Origin: Bacteroidales bacterium
GTDB lineage: Bacteria > Bacteroidota > Bacteroidia > Bacteroidales > F082
NCBI GenBank assembly: GCA_017549805.1
Contig: JAFYNJ010000010.1
Span: 1 to 64,000 of the forward strand
Length of the DNA: 64,000 bases
Direction of reading: 5' to 3'
The notes beneath the pieces were generated by a model. The model made no database searches and had not been told where the DNA came from. It worked only from the letters and a program-made list of their open reading frames with translations. The stretch's first letter is position 1, and each line of letters begins with the position of its first letter. Position numbers and translations under genes: made by a program. Shown piece after piece: positions 15,668 to 24,675 of this stretch.

Positions 15668-18649
15668 TTATAACGTCACTTTCTTGATTTCATTATAAAC
15701 CAGCACCGACATCAGGCCTGCAGTGGAGCCACCATATAGAGGCTCTACACCAAGAATCATGTTGTCGCCTTGGCAACGGCCATACGATGCAAGCGAGACC
15801 ACCAAAAGGTTGCCGTCACTAACCACCCCCCAGCCATATTGCTGGCGGGTTGAAGTACCAGTTTTAGCGTAATATGTGCGGCCTTCAGGCAAGGTTGTGC
15901 GGTAAGCTTTCATTGTGCCGCTCACGATTGTTTGGCTAAGGGCTTGCTTTACTACGGCCACGTTTTTGGCCTCATAGATGCGTATGGGCACTATGGAGTC
16001 GCCTAAATCATATTCGCGAAGCGGATAGCACAGCCCATCATTCATGAGCGTCTGGAATGCAGCAGCTACCTCGGTCACGTACATTTGACGAATGCCAAGG
16101 GGATAATTGTATGTGTCTTCACACATTTCAACATGGCGTTGCTCTGACCTGATTCCCATTTTGCGATAGCTATCTTCATTGCGGAGGAAAACCTGCCTGG
16201 GATTGAGATTTAAATCTTGCAGGTTCACGAAGGGCGCATTTAATGACCTGCTTAACGCCTCGGTGATAGTAACATATCTGTTGCTCCAACCGTGATTGGC
16301 GTTCTTGGGTGTCTTTCTTCCATTTTTTTGGCCATCATATAGAGTGAAATTGGGGCTTGCACCCATTTCAAGCATCTGGGCCACGATAAACGGTTTCCCA
16401 AGGCTGCCAATGGCAAAACCGTCTCGGTAGTCTACGTAGTCAATCATGCCACTGCTGTAGTGGGCAATGACATGGCCGTTGTGGACATCCACGACAATGC
16501 TGGCAACTTCAAGTTCGGCTCCGTTTTTACGAAAGACGCTACTGTTGCGAAGGCCATTATAGGCGCGAGTCATAGCCTGCTCGTTTTCGAGCGTAATGTA
16601 ACTCAGATGACGGCCAGGAAGCACTCTGTTCCTTTCGAAACGGAGACGTGTGGCCATTGGGATATTACTATTGTAGCGACAATTGGTGAAATCCAAATTC
16701 TGACGCTTTAATGTGTTTAGCTCTTTCTTGCTGATAAGTCCCTCGTCGTACCAACGCTGAGCTTTATTTAAAAGGACATTTTTCACCAAGCCAGTAGAAT
16801 CACTTTGAACTGCATTGTAGGCAATACAAGCATTCTCCCCTTTTACAAATTTGCTTCTTGGCAAGGTAGTCACTAAATAGAAATGCTGGGCATAATTGAG
16901 TTGACCAATGGGTTTGCCAAAGGCATAAAGCGCAGCAGCATTAAGTCCACGGAAGCCAGCAAATGTGCCATGAAAAGCAGCAACGTTGACATATTTCTCC
17001 ATGATTTCTTCAGGTGTCTCCTTTTGGGAAATTTGATATCCTGAAACCATTTCTGAGAGTTTGCGGCTCAAATCGCGAGGATATACATCCGAATCGATGT
17101 AGGTGATATTTTTTACGAGTTGGGCATTGATGTTGGAGCCTCCCCTGCCACGGAACACGGAAAGGCTGATACCGTGCCAGTTAGACGTGTTCGGAAGAAG
17201 TTCGTTCTGTTGAAAGAAGCAGCGATCCTCCTGATACACCAAAGCCCTCTTGAAAAACTCGGGCAACTCATCATATTGCACTGGTGCATAATAATGGTCG
17301 TGTTCTTCCGAATCGATATAGAGCCAGTTGCCGTTGGTATCGACAATAGAACAGTTGGGATAGATATTATCACAATTGAGATCTTTAGGAAAGCAAGTCA
17401 TCGCCATGAAAGCCAAAGTTGAGACCAGGACTGAAGCAGCGATGGCCTTTGGCAATGATGACAGCACCCAACCCACATAAGTGAAGCATTTTTCAGCTGA
17501 CGAGGTTGAAGCGTCTCTCTTGGTGATACAAGCAATGAGAGAACAGATGCCCATCGTTAGAAAATAGATGGCGACGATGCCGAATGCCATGAGGCATACA
17601 GCAACAGCCATAATCAGCAACAACATGAACATCTGACGGGGGAAGGCAATACCAAACGCAACAAGAAGGCCACCTAGCCCAAACAGCCCTATAATGACAG
17701 GCAGCCTTGACTTGTTGCTAAATGGTGTATCATCTATAGGCATCTCAAAAGCACTTGCGAACATGACAGTTCCCATTAGGTTCCATGCGTCACTGAAAAC
17801 CTTCTTCATGACCAACAACGCAATGCCCAACACAACGATGAACACAGTCATCAATGTGATATTGTCCCTGATCCATTGGAAACCCAAATAGCAGGGCAAG
17901 GCCATTGAGAGACACAACACATAAGCCAAAACCAACTGTTTCCAATCAGACAGCATCGTTTTTCTCTCAATGCGGGCGGTAATAAGGTATTTGTCTATGG
18001 CCTCGGTCAGCCGGTCTTTATTGGAGCGTAGCATCATCACCTCTTCAAGTGTAAGGAAGATGAGGATGTAAGAAAATTTGTCGAGCAGCGTATAGGCAGT
18101 ATTTGAGAATGCATTCACTAACTTAATATCTTGGATGTGGCATAGGATTTCGACCGCGATGAGGAACAGTACACCAAGAGAGGTGAAATAGAGGACATCG
18201 GCCTCGTTGAAGCAGTCGCCTCCGGCTTTCTTATTGATACGGGCGAAGAAAAGCCTTATGCCTCCCATCAATGTTAGGACGACGAGCATCTTCAGGGCTG
18301 GATTGAGCAAGAATAACAAGACATGATTCTTGGGACTTTGCAACTCGGTTGTATATGAGGAAAAAGTGCCTCTTAACGCGGTGGTGAAAGTTGCAATATC
18401 TTCGGTGGTTGCCATGGCTACAAGGATGGTGGCAGCACCTTTGAAGATAGCTGCAGCTATGGCAATGAAGAGAACCACAACCAAAGTGGTAGCCAGTTCG
18501 CTGTAGTAGTTGACACCTTGCTTGCCAACGAACACTTTTTTGGTGCTGTGTTTAAACCACATACGACTGAAATCCTTCAAGATGCCAAAACCTAGGATCA
18601 GCAGGAAAGCCACAAAGGCTATCAGCGTGATAATTAAGATACTATTCAT
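15668..18649 (-). CDS. Polytopic membrane domain fused to a class A penicillin-binding protein
   Basis: This is a 993-residue protein. Residues 1-420 hold about ten membrane segments, a large addition compared with ordinary class A PBPs (one segment). Residues about 460-600 are a GT51 glycosyltransferase: YQEDRCFF (Glu474), GGSNINAQLVKN, SRKLSEM, EKYVNVAAF with AAALYAFGKP, and TTLPRSK. Residues about 710-990 are a transpeptidase with SxxK (Ser749-Lys752), SxN (SLN, 802-804) and KTG (929-931, AKTGTSTRQQYGW). All catalytic motifs appear intact, so both peptidoglycan polymerisation and cross-linking are plausible. Its start overlaps the vWA-like gene stop by four bases (18646-18649). Confidence 0.85.
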   Translation of the reverse strand: MNSILIITLIAFVAFLLILGFGILKDFSRMWFKHSTKKVFVGKQGVNYYSELATTLVVVLFIAIAAAIFKGAATILVAMATTEDIATFTTALRGTFSSYTTELQSPKNHVLLFLLNPALKMLVVLTLMGGIRLFFARINKKAGGDCFNEADVLYFTSLGVLFLIAVEILCHIQDIKLVNAFSNTAYTLLDKFSYILIFLTLEEVMMLRSNKDRLTEAIDKYLITARIERKTMLSDWKQLVLAYVLCLSMALPCYLGFQWIRDNITLMTVFIVVLGIALLVMKKVFSDAWNLMGTVMFASAFEMPIDDTPFSNKSRLPVIIGLFGLGGLLVAFGIAFPRQMFMLLLIMAVAVCLMAFGIVAIYFLTMGICSLIACITKRDASTSSAEKCFTYVGWVLSSLPKAIAASVLVSTLAFMAMTCFPKDLNCDNIYPNCSIVDTNGNWLYIDSEEHDHYYAPVQYDELPEFFKRALVYQEDRCFFQQNELLPNTSNWHGISLSVFRGRGGSNINAQLVKNITYIDSDVYPRDLSRKLSEMVSGYQISQKETPEEIMEKYVNVAAFHGTFAGFRGLNAAALYAFGKPIGQLNYAQHFYLVTTLPRSKFVKGENACIAYNAVQSDSTGLVKNVLLNKAQRWYDEGLISKKELNTLKRQNLDFTNCRYNSNIPMATRLRFERNRVLPGRHLSYITLENEQAMTRAYNGLRNSSVFRKNGAELEVASIVVDVHNGHVIAHYSSGMIDYVDYRDGFAIGSLGKPFIVAQMLEMGASPNFTLYDGQKNGRKTPKNANHGWSNRYVTITEALSRSLNAPFVNLQDLNLNPRQVFLRNEDSYRKMGIRSEQRHVEMCEDTYNYPLGIRQMYVTEVAAAFQTLMNDGLCYPLREYDLGDSIVPIRIYEAKNVAVVKQALSQTIVSGTMKAYRTTLPEGRTYYAKTGTSTRQQYGWGVVSDGNLLVVSLASYGRCQGDNMILGVEPLYGGSTAGLMSVLVYNEIKKVTL

Positions 18650-19404
18650 GGCAGGCGTGGGTTATTGTTGAGAGAATCGATGAAACGGATGGTGTTCACA
18701 CCCAGTTGGCGGAAAAACTCGTTGTAGAACTTTTTCAGTTCCGCAGTCTTTTTCACCTTATCATTGGGTTTAAGGACAACGACCACTTCAGGATCAGTTA
18801 AGGCAATCTGTTCTTTGGCCTCGGCCAACAGGATGGGATCAATTTTGGAAATAAGCTTCTCGACGGCCTGTTCTGAAGTTGGGATGTTTTTGTAGAAGTT
18901 GGCATAGTTACTATTCTCCAGACCATCGGTGCTGATGACGATTATCTCGCGCGCTTCGGTGTTCATCTCACGGAAAACTTTGAGCGTTACATCGATAATG
19001 GGTGACGAGGTCATCGTTTTCTCACTGAGCTGCTTGTATTTAGCCAGTTCCGTGCTAATCAATTCCAACAGTGGACGCGGATTGCGCTGTCGCTCAGCTT
19101 CCTTTTTGGACACTCTTTTATCGGTTAAAGCAATAGACCTACTTTGCAATGAAAGCTGGTCGCTTTCGTCGATGGCAGCCATGCGGATGGTCAAGCGTTG
19201 TCCAAAGTCGATTGTACCGATACCCGTGTTGGTAAAGAACGTGTTCAAGTTCTGGTTGAAATCGCTTTCGATAGCGTCGAAGACAGTCTGGTCTGTAGCA
19301 TCGCAAAGGAATGTAACCGCCGTCTCGTTGATTTTTTGGGCGTGGCAGCCCAAGGTGACTAAGTTAAGTGCCACAAGGCACAGAAGAATCATATTGTTTT
19401 TCAT
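18646..19404 (-). CDS. vWA-like lipoprotein
   Basis: The protein of 252 residues has a signal with lipobox (LVTLGCHAQ) and then a von Willebrand A-like fold: AVTFLCDATDQTVFDAIESD at the first strand with a DxT-type turn, and REIIVISTDGLENSNYANFY at the fourth strand. The canonical DxSxS metal site is not complete (DATDQ). It should sit on the periplasmic side of a membrane and may contact the PBP fusion encoded next, with which it is translationally coupled. The vWA call is from secondary-structure pattern and the two motif strands. Confidence 0.6.
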   Translation of the reverse strand: MKNNMILLCLVALNLVTLGCHAQKINETAVTFLCDATDQTVFDAIESDFNQNLNTFFTNTGIGTIDFGQRLTIRMAAIDESDQLSLQSRSIALTDKRVSKKEAERQRNPRPLLELISTELAKYKQLSEKTMTSSPIIDVTLKVFREMNTEAREIIVISTDGLENSNYANFYKNIPTSEQAVEKLISKIDPILLAEAKEQIALTDPEVVVVLKPNDKVKKTAELKKFYNEFFRQLGVNTIRFIDSLNNNPRLP

Positions 19405-19440
19405 AATGTTATTCTATTAAAAGTTGGTTTATTGATAGGG

Positions 19441-20700
19441 TTAGAGATTGTAATAGGTTTTGACATCAGCCTTCGTGGCAGGTTCGTACTTGAAGGATGA
19501 CACCTCGACGGCGAGCCTGAAGGCGAGTTCGTTCAGGAGGAGCTTCCGATAGTTGGCGAGGTTAGAGACCACCTTGTCGAGCAAGGTTTCCATTTCCTGT
19601 TGGTTTTTGTCCAAATCGGTTTGGGCTTGCTCCATCTTCAGCTCGTTTGCTTCAAGTTGAGCGTTTATGCTGTTCACATACTCTTCGAACGCAGCTGTCC
19701 TCTTGTTGCAGCGTTCAAGCAGTTTCGTCCGTCTTTCTTTGAGGATGGCAAGGTGGCGAGAAGCGTTTTGCTGTGCAGCAGCTTCAAAGTCGATTGTGAT
19801 AGGTTCCTCTGAGGACACGGATGTGGTTTCAGCGGGAGTTTCAACTGCCTCCTTCTTCCTACCATCGATGGTGACAATCTCCCCTACGAAGACCAGCATC
19901 GTGGCAATGAGGAACTCCGCCAAGCCGGGCTTGGAAATCAAATTTGAAAGGATACTTGTGTCGGTCTCGGTCTTAACTGGTTCGATTTGAGTGAGGTCGT
20001 ACCCTGCACTGGTGGTAGTGATGACATCGAGATTGAGGAAGGTCACGGCAATGGCGTGGAGCAGGCAGATGAAGCCCATGAGGATGCATCCGATAAGCAG
20101 GCTTTTTACGGCTGGGACACGAGTCTTCATATACTTCAGATAGAGGATGATGGTGTAAACGTAGATGACTCCGATATAGGCCAACCTCCACCAAATGGCA
20201 TCCGTGGAAAGATTTTCCTGTTGCAGATTGAATGTGGCAAGGAAAGCCACGAATTCTGCGATAAAAGCCACTAGCAGGAAGGAAAGCAAGCCATTCATCT
20301 TCCTTTTCTTATCCTTTTTGGGGGGAACACCATTGTTTACGGAAAGTGGCATTTGATTGACTTCCAATTCAGTTTTTTCAATTTGGTCATTTAATTCAAC
20401 AAGTTCGTTCTCATCAACATGTTGGTCTTTTTCGTACTTCTCTTGTGCAGCTTGAAGTTCAGTGCCAAGGATTTTACGGGTGGCCTCACCAATTCCTAGT
20501 TCCTTCAATGCCTTTGTGATGGCATTCTGGATTAGGCGCACCTTTGGTTCATAGCTTCGTAATATCCTGTTCTCACCATGGTTATAGAAGCGATTACCAG
20601 AAGCGTCTCGTGAAGGGAGCTGGTCACCCCCCGTAATCATTTGGTTCATATCTTCGCCGACGGCGGCCATAATTGGATCGTTTGATGTAGTGGTGTTCAT
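19441..20700 (-). CDS. Coiled-coil membrane protein
   Basis: The 419-residue protein has a charged N-terminal region with a predicted coiled coil (residues about 65-115, ending in a Lys-rich stretch). About four membrane segments follow (LLSFLLVAFIAEFVAFLATF, LAYIGVIYVYTIILYL, LLIGCILMGFICLLHAIAV, FLIATMLVFVGEIV). A long C-terminal coiled coil occupies residues about 310-400 (KRTAAFEEYVNSINAQLEAN, KMEQAQTDLDKNQQEMETLL). The layout suggests a membrane scaffold. It lies 36 nt upstream of the vWA-like gene. The family is not recognised. Confidence 0.7.
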   Translation of the reverse strand: MNTTTSNDPIMAAVGEDMNQMITGGDQLPSRDASGNRFYNHGENRILRSYEPKVRLIQNAITKALKELGIGEATRKILGTELQAAQEKYEKDQHVDENELVELNDQIEKTELEVNQMPLSVNNGVPPKKDKKRKMNGLLSFLLVAFIAEFVAFLATFNLQQENLSTDAIWWRLAYIGVIYVYTIILYLKYMKTRVPAVKSLLIGCILMGFICLLHAIAVTFLNLDVITTTSAGYDLTQIEPVKTETDTSILSNLISKPGLAEFLIATMLVFVGEIVTIDGRKKEAVETPAETTSVSSEEPITIDFEAAAQQNASRHLAILKERRTKLLERCNKRTAAFEEYVNSINAQLEANELKMEQAQTDLDKNQQEMETLLDKVVSNLANYRKLLLNELAFRLAVEVSSFKYEPATKADVKTYYNL

Positions 20701-20719
20701 GATCGGTTGGTTTAAAAAT

Positions 20720-20881
20720 TTATTGATTAATTGGTGTTAATCCGAATCTAACATAGGTTAGCTGGGCTCTAATTAGTACATCGTTGCTGCTTAAAAGAGT
20801 CAAGGGTACGGCTTGCTCTTCTTCGCATTTTGACCGAGTTTTCGGTCGGAAGTCTTTGTCGAATTCTTTTGTCGTTTTCAT
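20720..20881 (-). CDS. Small ORF (53 aa) at the head of the PBP operon
   Basis: An ATG frame encodes 53 residues, starting MKTTKEFDKDFRPKTRSKCE and ending RFGLTPINQ. It ends 19 nt before the coiled-coil membrane protein gene and runs on the same strand, so it could be the first gene of the operon. It is hydrophilic at the start with no signal peptide. No family recognised; composition looks protein-like but the call is weak. Confidence 0.4.
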   Translation of the reverse strand: MKTTKEFDKDFRPKTRSKCEEEQAVPLTLLSSNDVLIRAQLTYVRFGLTPINQ

Positions 20882-21191
20882 GGCTTTTGTTCTTATTATT
20901 AATTGCTTTCAATTAAATAAGACATGGGGCTTTCTCAATTTATATCACTATGAGCTAAATTTTTGGGGATATTGGGGCGAAAAAGATTGGAAAGAATACC
21001 AGTACAACACCGCTGGCAGGTTTCTGCTTTGCTTAAGTTTGGCATATGTCCAATAGGATGGTAGCGATATATTTGTGATATCCTTAAGGAAGTCGTTTGT
21101 TGTGATGACCTAGTATTACTTTTTTTGTAATTTTGCCGCCACTTACTATAGAAATTGAACGAGGTAAGTAAGAAGGTGCTTGCGACAGTCC
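20882..21191. other. AT-rich divergent intergenic stretch
   Basis: No convincing gene is seen. It contains a TAATTTTG element on the plus strand at 21128-21135, the likely promoter for the small membrane protein and STAND NTPase genes. A plus-strand frame at 20784-21056 is rejected as a shadow. Confidence 0.5.
21128..21135 (+). promoter_or_regulatory. -7 promoter element (TAATTTTG) of the STAND operon
   Basis: TAATTTTG fits TAnnTTTG and is the best plus-strand candidate upstream of 21317. The leader would be long (about 175 nt) unless the small ORF at 21192 is translated. Confidence 0.35.
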
Positions 21192-21335
21192 ATGCATATT
21201 AAGGAAAAGGACACTTTTGTAGCACAAAACCTCATGCCTTCTTTGTTAAAGAATAACGTTCTGTTGGAGGATCGGAGCAATAAGGTTGCGCACGATGACA
21301 TATCAGTGCAAAATAGATGGAAGACGACGATATAA
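21192..21335 (+). CDS. Possible small ORF (47 aa) overlapping the membrane protein start
   Basis: An ATG frame encodes 47 residues (MHIKEKDTFVAQNLMPSLLK, then DRSNKVAHDDISVQNRW). It overlaps the next gene start by 19 nt in another frame. It could be a leader peptide controlling that gene. Support is limited to the open frame and position. Confidence 0.25.
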   Translation: MHIKEKDTFVAQNLMPSLLKNNVLLEDRSNKVAHDDISVQNRWKTTI

Positions 21336-21679
21336 TCAAAGCAAGTAAAACTATCGGAAATTTAGCTGGTAGTTTGTTTGGGGTACTATTAACACTTGGG
21401 ATTTTTATTGTTCTTGCGCTTATTTTCCCAATTAATGCAAACAAAGTCCAAGGGTGGTTTGCAGCGTTTATACAAGGAGTCTTTTGGCTTCCTAATTGGA
21501 TTATTTCATGGTTTAAAGATCCATGGTACATCCGTGCGCCTTTGCGTTGCAAGAGCTATAATTTTTGGTTCTGGTTTGGTGTTGTTTCCAATGTTTGGGG
21601 TATCATCATAGTATTGCTTTTCCAAATTTCCAATACTAGAAGGAAAATCGCAGAACTCCGTGAACTTCATAACAGATGA
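21317..21679 (+). CDS. Small membrane protein coupled to the STAND NTPase
   Basis: The 120-residue protein has two or three membrane segments: LFGVLLTLGIFIVLALIFP, a tryptophan-rich amphipathic region WFAAFIQGVFWLPNWIISWF, and FWFWFGVVSNVWGIIIVLLF. A short basic tail follows. Its stop overlaps the start of the DUF4062-STAND gene (ATGA, 21676-21679). By position it is either a membrane effector or an anchor for that NTPase. The family is not recognised. Confidence 0.65.
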   Translation: MEDDDIIKASKTIGNLAGSLFGVLLTLGIFIVLALIFPINANKVQGWFAAFIQGVFWLPNWIISWFKDPWYIRAPLRCKSYNFWFWFGVVSNVWGIIIVLLFQISNTRRKIAELRELHNR

Positions 21680-24675
21680 GCACTATCTCTTCAGTACCAC
21701 AAACTAGGCAGTTTCGTCTGTTTTTGTCGTCAACATTTAAAGACATGGAAGCAGAGCGCCAGGCTTTGTCGGATATATTTCCTAATATAAAGGAGTTGTG
21801 CGATAAACGTGGCGTTGAATTTTTCCAAATAGATCTGCGTTGGGGCATCAATGAGGATGCCGCAAAGCAAGGACGTGTGCTAGAAACCTGCATGCAGGAA
21901 ATTGATGATTCTCGTCCTTTTTTTATTGGAATCCTTGGTAATCGTTATGGTTGGCAGCCAACAGAACAGGACTTGGGGGGGCGATTGGAAAACTTACGCA
22001 ATCGTTGGGATTGGATGGACGAGGCACTTCACGCAGGCTTGAGTATTACAGAAATGGAGATGCAGTATGCGGTATTGCGTAAGTATTCGAACGATATGAA
22101 TGCTGCCTTCTATATCCGCTCTGATAAAATGCAGGTGCCTGCTGAGTTTTGTGAACTGCCAGGTTCTGAAGCGGAGCGCAAGCTTCAAATGCTGAAGAAC
22201 AAGATTCGCAATCAGCAGGATTATCCTGTGAGTGAATACGATAGTCCCGAACAACTTGCCAAAATGGTATTGAAGGACCTACAGTCCGTTATTGAAAAGG
22301 CTTTCCCTATACAAGAAGGCGATTCGGCTAGCAGAGATTTTCGTTACCATGAGCAAGTACTACGGATGCGTTCGACTACCCTTTTTTCTCTCAATCGTTA
22401 TTCCAGACAATTGCGAATATGGGAAACGATGGATTCAATGCCGTCAAATGATTCCAGTCGCAACAAAATGCTATGCATTACTGGTTGGAAAGGTCGTGGA
22501 AAATCACACCTGTTGGCTCAGGAAGTGGCTTTTTTACGCAAACAAGGAGCCATAGTTGTCTACGTCGATTGGGAGCATGTAAATAACAATGATTCTGGTA
22601 TTGATTTTGTCCTTGATGAACTGATAAACGCCCTCGGTATTCGTAACCGCAAGCAGAATAATCGTATTGAATTAACGGGATGCCTTGTTGGCCTGCCAAT
22701 AATGCTGTTCAAGTTTGCAGTGAAGTTAACTATAAAAATGCCAGTTATGCTTTTTAAGTCTGCTTTTGGTAATCAAGAGCGCGTCGATGAGGAAACTGCC
22801 GAGGAAACCATTGATTCTATTACTAAGTATGTCACGGATTTTGTTGCCAAACCGACAAAGAAAAAAATAAAAATATTGCAGAAGCGACTGAAGAAAGGCA
22901 CCAATAAACCATTATACGTTGCCATTGACAATTTGGATGGCCTCAATAGCAATGAGTTGTTTCTTTTTGCATTGCTCGAAAACCTGCCATATATCCGTTT
23001 TATCTATTCTGCTTCTATCAATACAAAAGCTTATCTCCATTTGAAGGACGTGATAAAGGCTTCAATTATCGAAATTGGAAATCTTGATACCAACCAAGCT
23101 ACAGATTATATCACAAACTATCTAAAACGTTACGGAAAACATCTTGACGAAGGTGGAGAGCAGTGCCGCCGTATTATGACCAACATAGGCGGTAGCCCAC
23201 AGTTGCTTTCCTATATTCTTAATTTACTTGTCTGTTTCGGTTCGCATGAGGAACTTGACCAATACATCACGGAGGTTGCATCGGTGAAGAATGAGGAGGA
23301 GGTGTTTGGCCTTTTGGTCGACAATATTCGCAAACAATTCGCTGCCGATGAAGGCGGACGAATTGCTATTCAAGTACTGGTGGCCATGGCATTGGTACCT
23401 GACGGATTCCAGGAACATGAAATTAGAGATCTTTTCTCCCACAACCCATTGGAGTGGGCTTTAGTTCGTCCCTATGTACTCAACTTTTGTCGCATCAAAA
23501 ATAAGTACTACTACTATATTGCCTCTGACGCAGCATGTCGGGCAATATTTAACAATCTTTCCGATTGCATAAGTGATACAGTTTCCATCCTTTCTAATTA
23601 TTTCGAGAATCTACTTAAGCTGAATTTACAGCATACCAATGCTATGGGTACGCCCAACGTCTATAAAATACAGGAAGATGCTCAACTCCTAGAGCGTCAG
23701 GTAAAGATTCTGCCAAACATATATCTTCGTACGTGTAATTATGAATCTCTGTACAGGTGGGCTACCTATATTTTTGCAGACAGGCTTTTTACTATGGATG
23801 AGCGCATATCATATTGGCAAGCTCTATATCAGCATGGTTACACCATGCGCAACTCCAACGACCCAGACATGTCTCCTTACGTACAGATGCATTGTTCGGA
23901 ACTTGCATCATATAACGGCTTTAAACTTGACGATTGGAGTCTCTCTTACTTCAAGGACGTTCCTGTTCATTCTACTGAAAAGGAACGTGCCGAGATGTAT
24001 CATCGTTGGATTGAAGTGGCTTCTATTCATGACAACTCAGAAGACATACTTTGGATTAACAATAAAACGGAAAGCATTTTAATCAAAAGAGCCAGCGATT
24101 TGGATGATGCTAATGCATCAAAAATGGTAGTGCAAATGACTTCGTTATACGTAAATAAAGAGTATGATAAGGCCATTTCTGTCGGTAATAGCCTGCGAGG
24201 AAAACTGAAAGGGCCTATGGTAATAGGTGTCGATATGATATCAGCTAAGTGCTATATAGACAAAGGTGAAGTGCATAAGGCTCTTGGATTACTTAGAGCT
24301 GATATTCCAACTATTAAAGAACACATGCATTTATTGCAAGAAGAAATCATTTCACCTGCTATTTCAACTTATGGCATGGCTGCAATTGGTACGGATAGTC
24401 AAAAAGATATGCTTGAAGCTTTGGAACTCATGAACGAGTATTTAGGTGATAGTACCTTGCAGACGCTTGACACCCAGCATAGTGCCAATATGCTTTTCTT
24501 CAAGTCCTGTATTCTTCTTAAACTCAATCGTAACATTGAAGCAAAAGAAACAGCTAGAACCTTAAGGATAGTTCTACAGCATTTAAATCTCAACACGGAA
24601 AGTGCTGACAATGTCCTTATGGAGGTGAGAATGCGGGAAGAGACTTCACACTCAACTGAAAGGGGCGAACTTTAG
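21676..24675 (+). CDS. DUF4062-STAND NTPase with TPR-like C-terminus
   Basis: This is a 999-residue protein. Residues about 12-100 form a DUF4062 domain (FRLFLSSTFKDMEAERQAL, then FFQIDLRWGINEDAAKQ and FFIGILGNRYGWQP), a Rossmann-like module common in NPHP3/TEP1-type NTPases. A P-loop NTPase follows, with Walker A CITGWKGRGKSHLL (270-277) and Walker B PLYVAIDNLDGLN. Winged-helix and helical-repeat regions fill the C-terminal half (WATYIFADRLFTMDERISYW and later TPR-like helices). STAND proteins act as sensor switches, often in antiphage or cell-death systems. Its stop overlaps the stop of the convergent HD gene. Confidence 0.8.
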   Translation: MSTISSVPQTRQFRLFLSSTFKDMEAERQALSDIFPNIKELCDKRGVEFFQIDLRWGINEDAAKQGRVLETCMQEIDDSRPFFIGILGNRYGWQPTEQDLGGRLENLRNRWDWMDEALHAGLSITEMEMQYAVLRKYSNDMNAAFYIRSDKMQVPAEFCELPGSEAERKLQMLKNKIRNQQDYPVSEYDSPEQLAKMVLKDLQSVIEKAFPIQEGDSASRDFRYHEQVLRMRSTTLFSLNRYSRQLRIWETMDSMPSNDSSRNKMLCITGWKGRGKSHLLAQEVAFLRKQGAIVVYVDWEHVNNNDSGIDFVLDELINALGIRNRKQNNRIELTGCLVGLPIMLFKFAVKLTIKMPVMLFKSAFGNQERVDEETAEETIDSITKYVTDFVAKPTKKKIKILQKRLKKGTNKPLYVAIDNLDGLNSNELFLFALLENLPYIRFIYSASINTKAYLHLKDVIKASIIEIGNLDTNQATDYITNYLKRYGKHLDEGGEQCRRIMTNIGGSPQLLSYILNLLVCFGSHEELDQYITEVASVKNEEEVFGLLVDNIRKQFAADEGGRIAIQVLVAMALVPDGFQEHEIRDLFSHNPLEWALVRPYVLNFCRIKNKYYYYIASDAACRAIFNNLSDCISDTVSILSNYFENLLKLNLQHTNAMGTPNVYKIQEDAQLLERQVKILPNIYLRTCNYESLYRWATYIFADRLFTMDERISYWQALYQHGYTMRNSNDPDMSPYVQMHCSELASYNGFKLDDWSLSYFKDVPVHSTEKERAEMYHRWIEVASIHDNSEDILWINNKTESILIKRASDLDDANASKMVVQMTSLYVNKEYDKAISVGNSLRGKLKGPMVIGVDMISAKCYIDKGEVHKALGLLRADIPTIKEHMHLLQEEIISPAISTYGMAAIGTDSQKDMLEALELMNEYLGDSTLQTLDTQHSANMLFFKSCILLKLNRNIEAKETARTLRIVLQHLNLNTESADNVLMEVRMREETSHSTERGEL

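Noticed and set aside
20784-21056. 90-aa plus-strand frame in the divergent gap
   Set aside because: It overlaps the better-placed minus-strand small ORF, and its composition (Trp/Tyr/Phe-rich end, Cys-Ser-Ser) does not look like a real protein.
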